Source: Rhizopus arrhizus
Lineage: Eukaryota > Mucoromycota > Mucoromycetes > Mucorales > Rhizopodaceae
Reading direction: 5' to 3'
Assembly: GCA_024220505.1 (NCBI GenBank)
Contig: JAKZZE010000004.1
Location: 1,426,001 to 1,490,000, forward strand
Length of the DNA stretch: 64,000 nucleotides
This document shows, in pieces, positions 29,518 to 39,226 of the stretch; position 1 is the stretch's first letter; the number at the start of each line of letters is the position of its first letter. Both the position numbers and the translations under genes were made by a program. The notes beneath the pieces are model-generated. The model saw only the letters and a list, made by a program, of their open reading frames with translations. It had not been told where the DNA came from and did no database searches.

Positions 29518-32286
29518 CGTTTAGATACTGTTAAAGGAAAAACTGCTTACCGTGCACCATATCGTACTCCTTTTAAATTACTACCAATCATGCGTGAATG
29601 TATTGACACTTGGTTAAAGGATGAAGTTATTGAACGTGCATCACCTAATTCAGATTGGAATTCTCCTTTAACATTGGCACCTAAGAAAGACTTGCTTGGT
29701 AACCTCACAGGACATCGACCCTGTCTTGATCCTCGCTTGCTAAATTCTATTCTTGTGTCAAATGATAGACATCCTATTCCAAAGATTGAAGAGATTTTCG
29801 ATCGATTACAAGGATCAACTATTTTTACCACTCTTGATCTTCGACAAGCATTTCATCGATTCCAAATCTATGAACCTGATCGTATTAAGACCACATTCAC
29901 TTTTGAAGGCCAACAATACCAATTTAGAGGTTGTCCATTTGGTTTGAAACATATTGCTTCCCGTTATCAACGAGTGATTAATATAGTGTTACGTGATTTA
30001 CCTTATGCACAGGCTTTTGTTGATGATATCATCATATTTTCCAAGTCTTATGAGGAACACATCACACATGTGCAAGACATAATTCAGAGATTAACTAAAG
30101 TGAATTTGATCCTTAACCCAGACAAGTGTCATTTTGCGCAGTCTACTGTTTACTTGCTTGGTTTCTGTGTTGATGCCAAAGGGTCTCGACTCGATCCTCG
30201 TAAAGTTACAAACGCTTTGACTTGGCCTAGACCTTCATCTGGAAAAGAGATTCAACGCTTTTTAGGACTGGTAAATTATTTTAGAAAATACTTGCCAAAT
30301 ATTTCTGAAGTCACTGCACCTTTGGACAAATTACGTTTCGAAGGTAAACTTGATAAACTTTGGACATCTGAACAAGAAAGAGCTTTTGAAAAGATCAAGG
30401 CATTATTGTCTTCTGCGCCACTTCTTCATCATCCAGATCTAGAACAACCTTTTTATGTTGCTACTGATGCTAGTAACTATTCAATTGGTGCTGTTCTTTA
30501 CCAAGTTATCAAAAATGAGACACGATATATCGGTTTCATGGCACGCTCACTTTCTACATCTGAAAAGAATTATTCTACTACTAAACGTGAGCTATTAGCA
30601 GTGATATTTGCACTAAAGAAGTTTCATCCATTTTTGTGGGGTAATCCATTCACCTTATACACTGATCACAAGGCCTTGACTTATCTCCACACCCAGCCTG
30701 TAGCTAATGCTATGATGATCAATTGGCTGGACACTATACTGGATTATAACTTCAAAATCATCCATCGACCTGGTATTCAAAATATTCTACCAGATGCTTT
30801 GTCGCGTCTTTTCGAACCTGAAAAAACGCTGGAGGGGGATAATAAAACCATCAAAACAATCGTCACTTCCCAAATTATCAATTCTAACGGATCAATTCTT
30901 ACATCCAGAATGATGATGCCTGCTGACTTGATGACCCCAGCACCAGAAGATAGACAAAAGCTACTCATGGATACACATTTAGAGGGACACCGTGGAGCTC
31001 AAGCAATCGTAACAGCTTTACATAGTGATGGTATTCACTGGACAAAGCTCAAGGAAGATGCACTTGAAATAATACGTAGTTGTCCTGATTGCCAAAAATT
31101 CAATATCGCAAAGCACGGATACAATCCCTTGACCTCAATCTATGCTGATGCACCTTGGGATCACATCTGTATCGATACAGCCGGACCTTTCCCTACTTCA
31201 GTACAAGGTAATCAATACATCCTTCTGGTAGTAGACGTCTTTACACGATATTGTGTACTCAAAGCCTTGCCCGATAAATCTTCTCTCACTATTGCACTTG
31301 CATTAAGGAGTATCTTATCGCTCTTTGGTCGACCAAAAATTATCCAAAGTGATAATGGTACTGAGTATGTCAATGAACTCGTCAGACTGTATGTTGAATC
31401 ATCCGGTATTGATCATCGTCTCATATCAGCTTATCATCCCCGAGCTAACGGTATAGTCGAACGATGGGTTGGCAAAGCAAAAAATATTTTGCACAAAAGA
31501 TTACAAGGCAGAACTGAGGATTGGGACTTGTATGTTGACAGTACCCAAGAAGCCCTCAACAATACGCATACAGCTTTACACGGCACTAGACCTTTCTCAT
31601 TGATGTTTGCAAGACGTCCCAATGAAAACAAGGATTATAATAACGTGCTGGACAAAACTAAATCGCCTGAAACTATGAAACAGTTAGAAACTAGAATTAA
31701 CGAGTTTAATGACACTGTCTTACCTGCTATTCGTGAAAAAATAAAAACTTCACAAGCTGCTTCTCGAGACAAGTTCAACCAAACTCACAGAATTCTATCC
31801 GATATCCCCACTGGTAGTCAAGTCACGCTCAAGAATGTAAACCGTGTTGCAAAAAGTGATCCCCTCTACGTTGGTAATTACACTGTCAAAAGAAAAACTC
31901 AAGGTGGTTCATATGTGTTGGTTGATGCAACTGGAGCACTCTTACCAAGAGATGTACCTCCATCGCAAATAAAGGTTATTTCCCAGGAAGTATCCTTATC
32001 CAATACTGATCAATCTGAATCATACGATGTTGAGGCAGTTCTACACCATAAGGGATCACCGGGTAATTACTTATATAAAGTTCGATGGAAAGGTTATGGA
32101 GAAGAAGATGACACTTGGGAACCGGCTAGTCATTTCCATGATTACAGACCGATCCAAAAATATTGGTCACGTCTAAGTGAACAAGAACCAGCGCGCGAGG
32201 TTCAACTTGTTCCTAAAAAAGATACGACTAAGAAAAGAAAAAACGTGCATTGCAGTGTAACTAACTCTAAAAGAAACAGACGTTAA
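29518..32286 (+). CDS. Pol of Ty3-B after the Tc1: RT, RNase H, integrase, chromodomain
   Basis: Continues the protease frame. RT has TLDLRQAFHRFQI and FVDD; RNase H has VATDASNYSIGAVLYQ. Integrase has HLEGHRGAQAI...CPDC, then IDTAGPF, QSDNGTEYV and ANGIVERW for the DDE residues. A C-terminal chromodomain has YKVRWKGYGEEDDTWEPA near 32078-32130. The frame is open to the stop at 32284-32286. Only the Tc1 insertion and the TAG after gag stand against function. Related to Ty3-A over its whole length, but clearly diverged. Confidence 0.93.
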   Translation, partial: RLDTVKGKTAYRAPYRTPFKLLPIMRECIDTWLKDEVIERASPNSDWNSPLTLAPKKDLLGNLTGHRPCLDPRLLNSILVSNDRHPIPKIEEIFDRLQGSTIFTTLDLRQAFHRFQIYEPDRIKTTFTFEGQQYQFRGCPFGLKHIASRYQRVINIVLRDLPYAQAFVDDIIIFSKSYEEHITHVQDIIQRLTKVNLILNPDKCHFAQSTVYLLGFCVDAKGSRLDPRKVTNALTWPRPSSGKEIQRFLGLVNYFRKYLPNISEVTAPLDKLRFEGKLDKLWTSEQERAFEKIKALLSSAPLLHHPDLEQPFYVATDASNYSIGAVLYQVIKNETRYIGFMARSLSTSEKNYSTTKRELLAVIFALKKFHPFLWGNPFTLYTDHKALTYLHTQPVANAMMINWLDTILDYNFKIIHRPGIQNILPDALSRLFEPEKTLEGDNKTIKTIVTSQIINSNGSILTSRMMMPADLMTPAPEDRQKLLMDTHLEGHRGAQAIVTALHSDGIHWTKLKEDALEIIRSCPDCQKFNIAKHGYNPLTSIYADAPWDHICIDTAGPFPTSVQGNQYILLVVDVFTRYCVLKALPDKSSLTIALALRSILSLFGRPKIIQSDNGTEYVNELVRLYVESSGIDHRLISAYHPRANGIVERWVGKAKNILHKRLQGRTEDWDLYVDSTQEALNNTHTALHGTRPFSLMFARRPNENKDYNNVLDKTKSPETMKQLETRINEFNDTVLPAIREKIKTSQAASRDKFNQTHRILSDIPTGSQVTLKNVNRVAKSDPLYVGNYTVKRKTQGGSYVLVDATGALLPRDVPPSQIKVISQEVSLSNTDQSESYDVEAVLHHKGSPGNYLYKVRWKGYGEEDDTWEPASHFHDYRPIQKYWSRLSEQEPAREVQLVPKKDTTKKRKNVHCSVTNSKRNRR

Positions 32287-32709
32287 TACATTGACCTTCT
32301 TCCATCAACTTTCATTAACTATACATATACGTTACCAGCAAATTACGCAATTATAAAATATGTACAAGGATAGTAAAAAATGAATTTTTGACTCATGCCT
32401 TAATATTTTTCAATATGCACATTTGTACGCAGTCACATTTACAGACAAACATCACTTTAGCAATAAATTCCTGTTTAGGGTTTATTATCGCCTAAATGCT
32501 TTGTTCCATTCTTGAACACTATACTTTATATGTTTATATAAAGAGCCACTATACGTTATATGACTTAACCCTACCAAGCACCTATTTCTTACAACAAATA
32601 GAGCTCATCTTGACATCTCAAACCTCATTTTCGACATTCACTTAAACAAACATATTTTTACTTGCTACATTAATTCCAGAAAAGATAGTTACAACCTGGA
32701 AGGGGGCAA
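32287..32709 (+). promoter_or_regulatory. 3' untranslated region and polypurine tract of Ty3-B
   Basis: About 410 bp without ORF, then ACCTGGAAGGGGGCAA (tract 32698-32707) right before the 3' LTR. The shared tract shows that Ty3-A and Ty3-B use the same plus-strand priming signal. Confidence 0.8.
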
Positions 32710-33050
32710 TGTCATGTTTTGACATGTCAATAAGATACAGTCTTATCATTCTGGACTAAATCTTTACAAATGAGTTTGAATAAGAATAGAACCTGATAAT
32801 TATCACTGCCCTAAACAGCCAAGTTTCACTTTCATCTCAACAGTTGATTATTAACATCAGTTTATAAAATTTTTCTTATACATGTCAAATCATATCGGTC
32901 GTAACTATTTTTGTCATCTAATCTCAGGTCTTACTCAACTAATATAAATAGCCTTGAAATCTTTCTTTAATAAAAGTATTCGACTTTAGAACTATTGTTC
33001 GGTCTCGTTAATTCTTCTTTATCTTATTTTTGAATACTTAAAACACTTCA
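32710..33050 (+). repeat. 3' LTR of Ty3-B
   Basis: 341 bp, TGTCATG...CTTCA, one visible difference from the 5' LTR. Followed by the target duplication GGTTG and the N-terminal gag fragment of C1. Confidence 0.93.
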
Positions 33051-33873
33051 GGTTGTGATTATCATGTAATTGCTTTGGATATCCTTTAGATGTATCCATA
33101 GTTGCTAATTGGTTGATAGCAAGCATGTTATGATCGTTTGACTTGTACACTGGCATATTGGTCTGTTGAATTTCTCGGTAAGGTAAGGCTGGTACACCAT
33201 ATTCGTAATCGTCAATAAGTTCGATGTTGTGATTTGGGTGTGTATGATGTGGCTGATAATAACTGTCACTGGGATAGACCAAAGCTTGGTTTGCATTCCT
33301 TGGGATAAAAGGATTATCCACCATAGCAATCCTTCGAGGTCTATTTGCGTTCCACCAGCCTTCTGCGTGGTTCAACCAATCTTTTAATGTCTTTGAACTG
33401 CTTTGTATGCAGAATCTTTTAATTTCTGGCTGTAACCCAGCTCTAAATCGGCTTTCGATTACGGCTTCATCTTCGATATTGGCAAGATCAGCTGCTTCAC
33501 GTAGTCTAGCCAAGAAGATGCGTGGATGCTCTTGTTCCCCTTGAATCATATCATTAAACTCCAGTTCATAGTTTTGGATAAGCTCTGCTGTGACATATTG
33601 ACTTCTAAGAGCTTCAATTGCTTGATCGTATTTGACTTCGGGAAGTTTCTTGAGTATATCTTTTTCAAAAAAGACTTTTGCAGCACCTTTGAGTAAGGAC
33701 CTAAGAATTGCGAGTTTACGGGCGTCATGTACATTGTTGATAGCAAGATAAGATTCAAGTCTTTCTAGGAAGTAACGAAAATCTTCGCCTTCATAGCCAT
33801 GAAAGTCAACGGGTACAGGTTTATAGTTGTAGTTATTGGCCAACGCGATATGTCCGGTATTGTAAGTTGTCAT
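33051..33873 (-). CDS. Gag of Ty3-C1, N-terminal fragment
   Basis: From ATG 33873. Retrotransposon Gag domain with FHGYEGEDFRYFLERLESYL, KAAKVFFEK-like helix, EHPRIFLARLREAADLANIE and FRAGLQPEIKRFCIQSSSK; then a region rich in His, Asn, Tyr. All three Ty3-C Gags share VDNPFIPRN. The frame is cut by Ty3-B after 823 nt (274 codons and one base) and resumes at 25464. The Gag is inactive in this copy. Confidence 0.88.
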
Positions 33874-33994
33874 TTTAGTTGTGTTGAGTTTGTGAGTAAG
33901 TTGTATGTATGTTTAAGCAAGTAAATTTTTGTGAGTTAAAGTTTTGTAAGTATTGTCTTGTTGATCCTTGAGTATTTTCCAATTAAAGTGTAAT

Positions 33995-34015
33995 TGACCC
34001 TCGTAGTGACCACCA
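33995..34015 (-). promoter_or_regulatory. Primer-binding site of Ty3-C1
   Basis: Sense strand TGGTGGTCACTACGAGGGTC, two bases after the 5' LTR end. Identical core in C2 (43680-43696) and C3 (about 52155-52175). It is complementary to a tRNA 3' end of the form ...CGUAGUGACCACCA. The tRNA was not identified; the tRNA-Gly in this window does not match. Confidence 0.88.
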
Positions 34016-34131
34016 AATGTTATTTTTGTAACCTTGTGGGTTTATTGAGTGCTTTATATAGAAGTTTTTCTTGAAATTTCAAAGTAAGGTACTGTAGTGA
34101 CCACCAGATCTTTTATGTAAGATCAAATATA

Positions 34132-35771
34132 CAGTAGGTCAAAAAATTGCTGCAAGGAATCCATTTTTCTCAGTTTTTGTAGCGTACATCCTGTCACAAT
34201 GGTACAAACTGCTTCTGTTTCTACATAGTAGATTTCCTACATGTCTTGAAAAATCCGAAAGAGTTTAAGCCCCATTGGATAAGTATTGAAGGAAGTATGA
34301 GGCGCGCAATTTGAAAATTTGAAAAAACGAAAATTTGAACGAAATGGGTTTATTTATTAATATTTAGTTGGCCCTCCTTTTTTATTAATAACCTCTTGAA
34401 TTCTTGCCGGCATGCTATCGATATACCTTTGGCAAAGTTCTTTATCAAATTCATTCCATGCTTTTTCTACTCGTTCCCAAAGCTCATCCGTATTCTTTGC
34501 TCTACGTTCGTAACAGCTGAGCTTTAACTTTAGTTGATGCCATACATGTTCTATTGGATTTAAGTCCGGACTCTGAGCTGGCCAATCGCTAATATAGCGC
34601 ACTTGATGATTATCTAACCAGGCTATTGTGGGTTTTGCCTTGTGCTTTGGATCATTATCATGCTAAAAGTAAATGTTGGACCAGTTGAAATTGTAGTACT
34701 CCATAGTATCACGAAGTGTAGTGTCTAATATATGCTGATAAACATCCGCGTTCATGTTCCCATCGTAAATTTGACAAGCATATCCTGGTCCTTCAGATGT
34801 TATGCAGCCCCACATCATCAATTTGCCGGCTCCATGCTTGACTGTAAACTCTAGATGATGCGGTTGAAGAGGATCACTTGGTCTTTTCCAATAATACTTA
34901 CAACCATCAGAGCCCCATACGTTGATCTTGGTTTCATCAGAAAAGACGACTTTTCGCCATTCTTCCACTGTCCAATCCTGGTGCTTCTTGGCCCATTCTA
35001 ATCGATGCTGCATATGAGCTTTTGTCAGAAACGGCTTCTTTTTTTTTTATTGAAGAATGGAACTCCATTGATTTCAGTACGTTAATTGCTGACTGGTATG
35101 AGATATCATAGCCAACTTGAACCAGCTCCCGGTGTACCTCTTTGGCAGTCTTTAGAACCCCTTCAATGACTTTTCTTTTGATTAGCCGCTTCGTCACTTT
35201 GGAGACTAATGTAGGTCTACCACCTGTGTTTATTGTCCTATTTGAAAACAACCGCCTAGAGTATCTACTAACAGTTGATTGATGTACTCCAGTCCCCTTA
35301 GCAATATCGTACGTTGATGTGGATCCAGTTAATGCTTGCTTGAGATCGTTTACTTTTTCTTCTGGTAGTCGTTTAGGCATGCGATTGGTAATAAGGTAAA
35401 AAAGAGAAATAATTTAGATAAGAAAATTTAAAATTTAGAATAAAGGAATTGTAAGTGCTTTTATATACTGGCAACATTCTAATCATGTCAAGAATGTGAA
35501 AAATTATGATAGCAACCGGTTGGGTCGTATTAAAATTCGTCATTCCAAACATATGTAAACAAGTAAAAAATGCCGGATGTTTATAATATTCCCTTTAACA
35601 ACCTCAAATTCCACCAATAATCATTGCCCATATCAGATAATCGACGAATAAATGCCCCTTCTAGTGAGGTACAAACAATCAATGTTTGAGATAGTTTCAT
35701 GCAGTATCCATAGACAACCAGCTGTAAAACCGGTATTTTGCAATTCCTTGCAGCAATTTTTTGACCTACTG
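34132..35771 (-). mobile_element. Tc1 element copy 3 (1640 bp), inside C1 5' LTR
   Basis: Same 29-bp termini, TA at 34130-34131 and 35772-35773. The uninterrupted target can be read in the 3' LTR at about 19277-19285 (CAAATATAAGTAAG). Very close to copies 1 and 2. Confidence 0.95.
34357..35380 (-). pseudogene. Tc1 transposase, copy 3, frameshift at A10 and TAG
   Basis: ATG 35380; DNA-binding half to the A10 run near 35040-35049; catalytic half in another frame; TAG at 34663-34665 just before HDNDPKH; final part ending GGPTKY at 34357. Identical lesions to copies 1 and 2, so the three descend from one parent that already had them, or the lesions are tolerated. Confidence 0.88.
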
Positions 35772-36063
35772 TAAGTAAGTAAAATGTAAAGATAAAAAAA
35801 ATAAAGGGATCAGGAACTTTTTATGAGAAGGTTGCCTGTTTATTGAATAAAATATATAATAAAATATATGAGTAGAACTGTACTGTCCTTTTTCTTTGAC
35901 TAAATGGTTGGGATATTTATATGCTGTAATTTTTTTTTTTTCTTTTTGACTTTTTTCATTTTTTTGACTTTTTTCATTTTTTTGACCTTTCTCATTTTTT
36001 TGACTTTTTTCATTTTTTAGCTTCTTTGTTACAACATTGTTACTTTCTTCTTGGTTACAGTGG

Positions 36064-36116
36064 TACAGTTTGATTAAAAGAATTTTTATTTTCGTCACAA
36101 TAGAATAAAAAGATAT
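36064..36116. other. Short spacer between S3/C1 and C2
   Basis: 53 bp of AT-rich sequence, the old chromosomal flank of S3, ending in ATAT (36113-36116), which is the C2 target duplication. Confidence 0.7.
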
Positions 36117-36712
36117 TGTGAGATTGGATTTTATAAGGTTTTATAGTGTTAAATAGGTTTGATTTAAGAGAGTCTTGATATAATATCAAAGGTTTAGGTA
36201 GGATTTGATTCCAAAAAGAGTAATGATTTGAATTTAAGTTCGCTTGTAATAAGTGACCACCAGATCTTGTTAAGTAGATCAAACTGTTGTGAATAAAATA
36301 AAGTAAAAAGATAAAAAAAAGGGATTACAATGAAGTGTATTTGCTTCAAGGGACTTCTTGTTCTTGATATTAGATAAAATAAAAGAAAAACAAAAGAGAT
36401 TTACTTTGTATGATATTTATTAAAATAATCAAAAAGTAAAGTAAATAAGTGAAGTAAAACAAAAGTTAAAAGTGAAGTAAGTAAGTAAGTCAAGAGTAAG
36501 TATAAGAAATATTGAGGTTATTTATATGTTTTTGGCTTTTCTGATTATATGCTGTTTTTGATGATTTTGTAGATATTCTGTATTTTTTTGTATTTTTCTG
36601 GATTTATCTGTATTCATACGTATTCATACGTATTTGTTTGTATTTTCCTGGATTTGAATTAGTTGGAGAGAGAAAAGTCAAATGCTGCAAAAGTTTGCTG
36701 CATTGTGTTACA
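36117..36712 (-). repeat. 3' LTR of Ty3-C2
   Basis: TGTGAGATTGG...GTGTTACA on the plus strand. GTGACCACCAGATCTTG with GATCT...AGATC at about 36253-36281; ACAATGAAG...CTTCAAGGGACTT at about 36327-36356; TTATTTATATG (TATA box on minus) near 36520. Contains GAAGTAAGTAAGTAAGTC and CGTATTCATACGTATT short repeats. Confidence 0.92.
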
Positions 36713-37534
36713 GATGCCCGGGGTGGACAAAAGTTCGTCCTCGAACGTTCCATGGCGTGGGACATGTAAGTGGGCCCAAGAGTCTTCTTGTTTTATTATT
36801 TTCTTTAGGATGGGATCGATTCGTCCCTCTATGAGTATCTCTTTCAATTGATGATGTTTGGCGTTGAGATATCGGTTGACACTAGCTTGAGTAGCATTAG
36901 GACGCTGGAAAACGAAATGACTCCAACGGTTGACGTACGTAGCTAGTTCTTCAATAGCATTTTGTTTCTTTCGGTGGGAACGTTTGAGTTCTTGTTGCGC
37001 TTTTTTATATTCAGAATAGGATTCCAGTATGTGTTTTTTTGTGATATTGGCAGCCTCCAGATTTCCTTTTTGCCAATCTTCTAGTAATAAATCATCCCAT
37101 TCTTTGATACTTTGATCGGAACAAGGATAATAAGGCAGTGGATTATAAGAGGTGTTGATATGAGCTACTGTGGGTTGCAGTACTTCTTTAAAGGAAGCTG
37201 AAATAGGCCAGTCCATAATTTGTGCTTGCTCCTTTACTCTTTCTTGGATTGCCTTTGCAAAATGAATAGCACTGTTATGGGTCGTAGGTTCCATTCCTTC
37301 ATCAACTTCAGGAATAAAGCAGTCATATTCATTAAAGTCTTCTTGACAACCTTGTAACCATTGTTCAAGTGCAATTACCAAATTTTCGTATCCTTCTTGC
37401 TGATAATAGGTATGAAAGTAATCCTGCAGCATGTTCTTGTAATATTCATCAGGATCAGCAAAATCTTCTTTCTTGGGTGCATAGGGTCTCCACCAGGCTT
37501 GCTTGTTAGTTTCATGGGATGCGCCTTCATTCAT
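36659..37534 (-). CDS. ORF4 of Ty3-C2, unknown accessory protein (291 aa)
   Basis: Same family as ORF4 in C1 and C3. N-terminal YAPKKEDFADPDEYYKNML and YYQQEGYENLVIALEQWL; central helices with likely coiled coil (YSEYKKAQQELKRSHRKKQN); C-terminal VNRWSHFVFQRPNATQASVN followed by YLNAKHHQLKEILIEGRI and IIKQEDSW. The first true AUG is at 37534; the frame is open upstream without AUG. A run of about 22 A (sense strand) lies 100-120 nt upstream. The C-terminus extends past the 3' LTR start (36712) by about 17 residues. No signal peptide or membrane helix. Confidence 0.78.
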   Translation of the reverse strand: MNEGASHETNKQAWWRPYAPKKEDFADPDEYYKNMLQDYFHTYYQQEGYENLVIALEQWLQGCQEDFNEYDCFIPEVDEGMEPTTHNSAIHFAKAIQERVKEQAQIMDWPISASFKEVLQPTVAHINTSYNPLPYYPCSDQSIKEWDDLLLEDWQKGNLEAANITKKHILESYSEYKKAQQELKRSHRKKQNAIEELATYVNRWSHFVFQRPNATQASVNRYLNAKHHQLKEILIEGRIDPILKKIIKQEDSWAHLHVPRHGTFEDELLSTPGICNTMQQTFAAFDFSLSN

Positions 37535-37666
37535 TGTTTTAATTTGAGTTCGATTTGTTAGATGGATATTAAAATTTATATAAGTATTTTTTTTGTAGTA
37601 TTTATATCTTTTCAATGTTTTTGTGCTTGTGAATTTTTTTTTTTTTTTTTTTTTGCTAACAAAGTT

Positions 37667-39012
37667 TTAGTCAAAGAGTTCATTTGTTTCATCATCTAAG
37701 ACACTTGAAACAATCCGCTGATGTTCTGTTCTCCATTGGGTATTTGGTATCGAATAAGGTTTTAACCTATTCCCATGTACTCTTCTAATTCTGGTGTCTT
37801 GTACTTCGGTATTTTTAATATGGTAAGTTCCTTTGCCTAAAACTTGGTGTATTATGTATGGTCCTTCCCATTTGTCTTGAAGTTTTCCAGACCATGAAGT
37901 TGATAAGTAGTCTTTATATAACAGCACGACATCACCTAATTTGAATGGTGGTTTTAATTCTTTTCTTTGATCGAGGATCTTATTTTCTATCGCCTTTTTC
38001 TGTGCATTTTGTGTGGTCTTTATTGCTTTGGCTGCTTGTTCCCTAATACGATTGAGACTATGCAACTGATGAGCAGTACGATGGAATAAAGTGGCTTCGA
38101 ATTTGGGTGAATTCCGTTCATAAATCAAATGCTCCATGTCAAATGGCGTTTTAGGTTCATATCCATATGTCAGGTAGAATGGACTTTGCTTGGTAGTAGC
38201 TTGTTTCATCGATCTATATGCGAATAAGGTGGCGGGTAAATATTGGTCCCAATCTTTCTTTTCATCATCTGAGCGTCGTTGCAATATTTGTCCAAGAGTT
38301 TTATTGAAACGTTCTATGAGTCCATTACTCTGTGGATTGTATGGTGTGGTTGTTTTGTGTATAATTGAGTAATTTCGGCAGACTTGTCGAATTAGATCGC
38401 TAACAAAAGGCTTTCCATTATCAGAGACGATAATAGTTGGGCAGCCATGTCTACAAATAATTTCTTCATATAGGAACAACGCTATTTCCGATGCAGTTTG
38501 AAATCTCATTGGCCTGGCCTCTACATATTTTGTAAGGTAGTCAATTCCAGCAATTATATAACGATAGCCTGTTCTTGATGCTTGTACGTGCTTAACATCT
38601 AGTGCTATACGATCAAAGGGTTTCGTCGATACTGGTACTGGATATAATTCTTCATTAAGACTTTTACTTCCATATACTTGGCATCGAGGGCATTTTTTGA
38701 CGTATTCTTGGATATCTTGTGACATTTTTTCCCAGTAGTATCTTGTTGCAATTTTGTGTAGCGTATTATTATAGGCAAGATGCCCTCCTAAAGGATGTTG
38801 ATGGTAGGTATGAATAATGTTTTCAGCCTCCTCCTTATTTAAAACTTTGCGAATGATCCCATTGGATGTGTTGTAGCGATACAAAGTATCTTTATATATT
38901 GTATAATTGATTGATTCTCTTTCAAGATATTTTATCATTTTTGTTGATATGTTATCAGGTATTTTAGTGTGAGTAAATATTGTTTCATCTTTTTCATTTT
39001 TTCTTCTTCCAT
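37667..39012 (-). pseudogene. Integrase of Ty3-C2, one early frameshift
   Basis: HHCC finger (HQHPLGGH...CPRC), DDE core (ALDVKHV, VSDNGKPF, GLIERF) and the C-terminal DKWEGPYIIHQVLGKGTYHI are all present from 38938 down to the stop at 37667. The expected start ATG at 39012 (MEEEKMKKMKQYLLTLK) is in a different frame: one A appears to be missing near 38965 relative to C3 and C1. Translation from the next AUG would lose about 25 residues before the zinc finger, so residual function is possible. Confidence 0.85.
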
Positions 39013-39162
39013 TGTGTGTAACTTTGTTATTGTGCTTTTAAGGTGGTACTATTTCTGTAATTTTCTGTATTAAGGTTTTGTCTGTTTGTGTGTGTATATA
39101 AATTATTATTATTTTTTTTTTTTTGATTTTGTTTGTTTCAACTACCCTCCCAGCCTCCTTGT

Positions 39163-39209
<47 letters not shown>

Positions 39210-39226
39210 GGATGTTCTTTTGTTCT
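39013..39226. other. Poly(A) spacer between RT-RNase H and integrase in C2
   Basis: On the plus strand a T run of about 42 (39165-39206) lies 20 bp after the RNase H stop, with a second T12 run near 39113. In sense orientation this is a long poly(A) between the two pol ORFs. It is close to the matching position in C3 (47184-47211). No coding capacity. Confidence 0.75.

Larger units (their letters stand above)
25470..33050 (+). mobile_element. Ty3-B: chromodomain Ty3/gypsy element, inserted in C1 gag, split by Tc1
   Basis: Two 341-bp LTRs (25470-25810 and 32710-33050) that differ at about one base (CAGTCTATAAA / CAGTTTATAAA), a 5-bp target duplication GGTTG (25465-25469, 33051-33055), and the same polypurine tract as Ty3-A. 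Gag and pol are in one frame separated by a single TAG, and pol is interrupted at a TA by Tc1 copy 2. Without the Tc1 the element would be 5939 bp. Confidence 0.95.
19170..36033 (-). mobile_element. Ty3-C1: four-ORF Ty3/gypsy-type element, twice interrupted
   Basis: LTRs are 373 bp (19170-19542) and about 374 bp after removal of a Tc1 copy (34018-36033). The target duplication is ACAT (19166-19169, 36034-36037). Sense order: 5' LTR, PBS, gag, -1 frameshift site, PR-RT-RNase H, spacer, separate integrase ORF, A-tract, ORF4 running into the 3' LTR. Gag is broken by Ty3-B (25470-33050) and the 5' LTR by a Tc1 element (34132-35771). The other frames are open. Confidence 0.92.
34018..36033 (-). 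repeat. 5' LTR of Ty3-C1, interrupted by Tc1 copy 3
   Basis: Same ends as the 3' LTR (TGTTATTTTT...TTTGTTACA). After removing the Tc1 and one TA it is about 374 bp against 373. A few substitutions separate the two LTRs (for example TGACCTTTCTC against TGACTTTTTTC in the tandem T-rich repeats). Confidence 0.9.
18778..36059 (-). repeat. Solo LTR of Ty3-C group (S3), split by element C1
   Basis: The two pieces 18778-19169 and 36038-36059 form one LTR of about 414 bp that starts TGTTATTTTT and ends GGTTACA. GTGG is duplicated at 18774-18777 and 36060-36063. Its U5 hairpin is the perfect palindrome GATCTTTTAAGATC. Element C1 inserted at ACAT 22 bp from its end. Confidence 0.82.
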
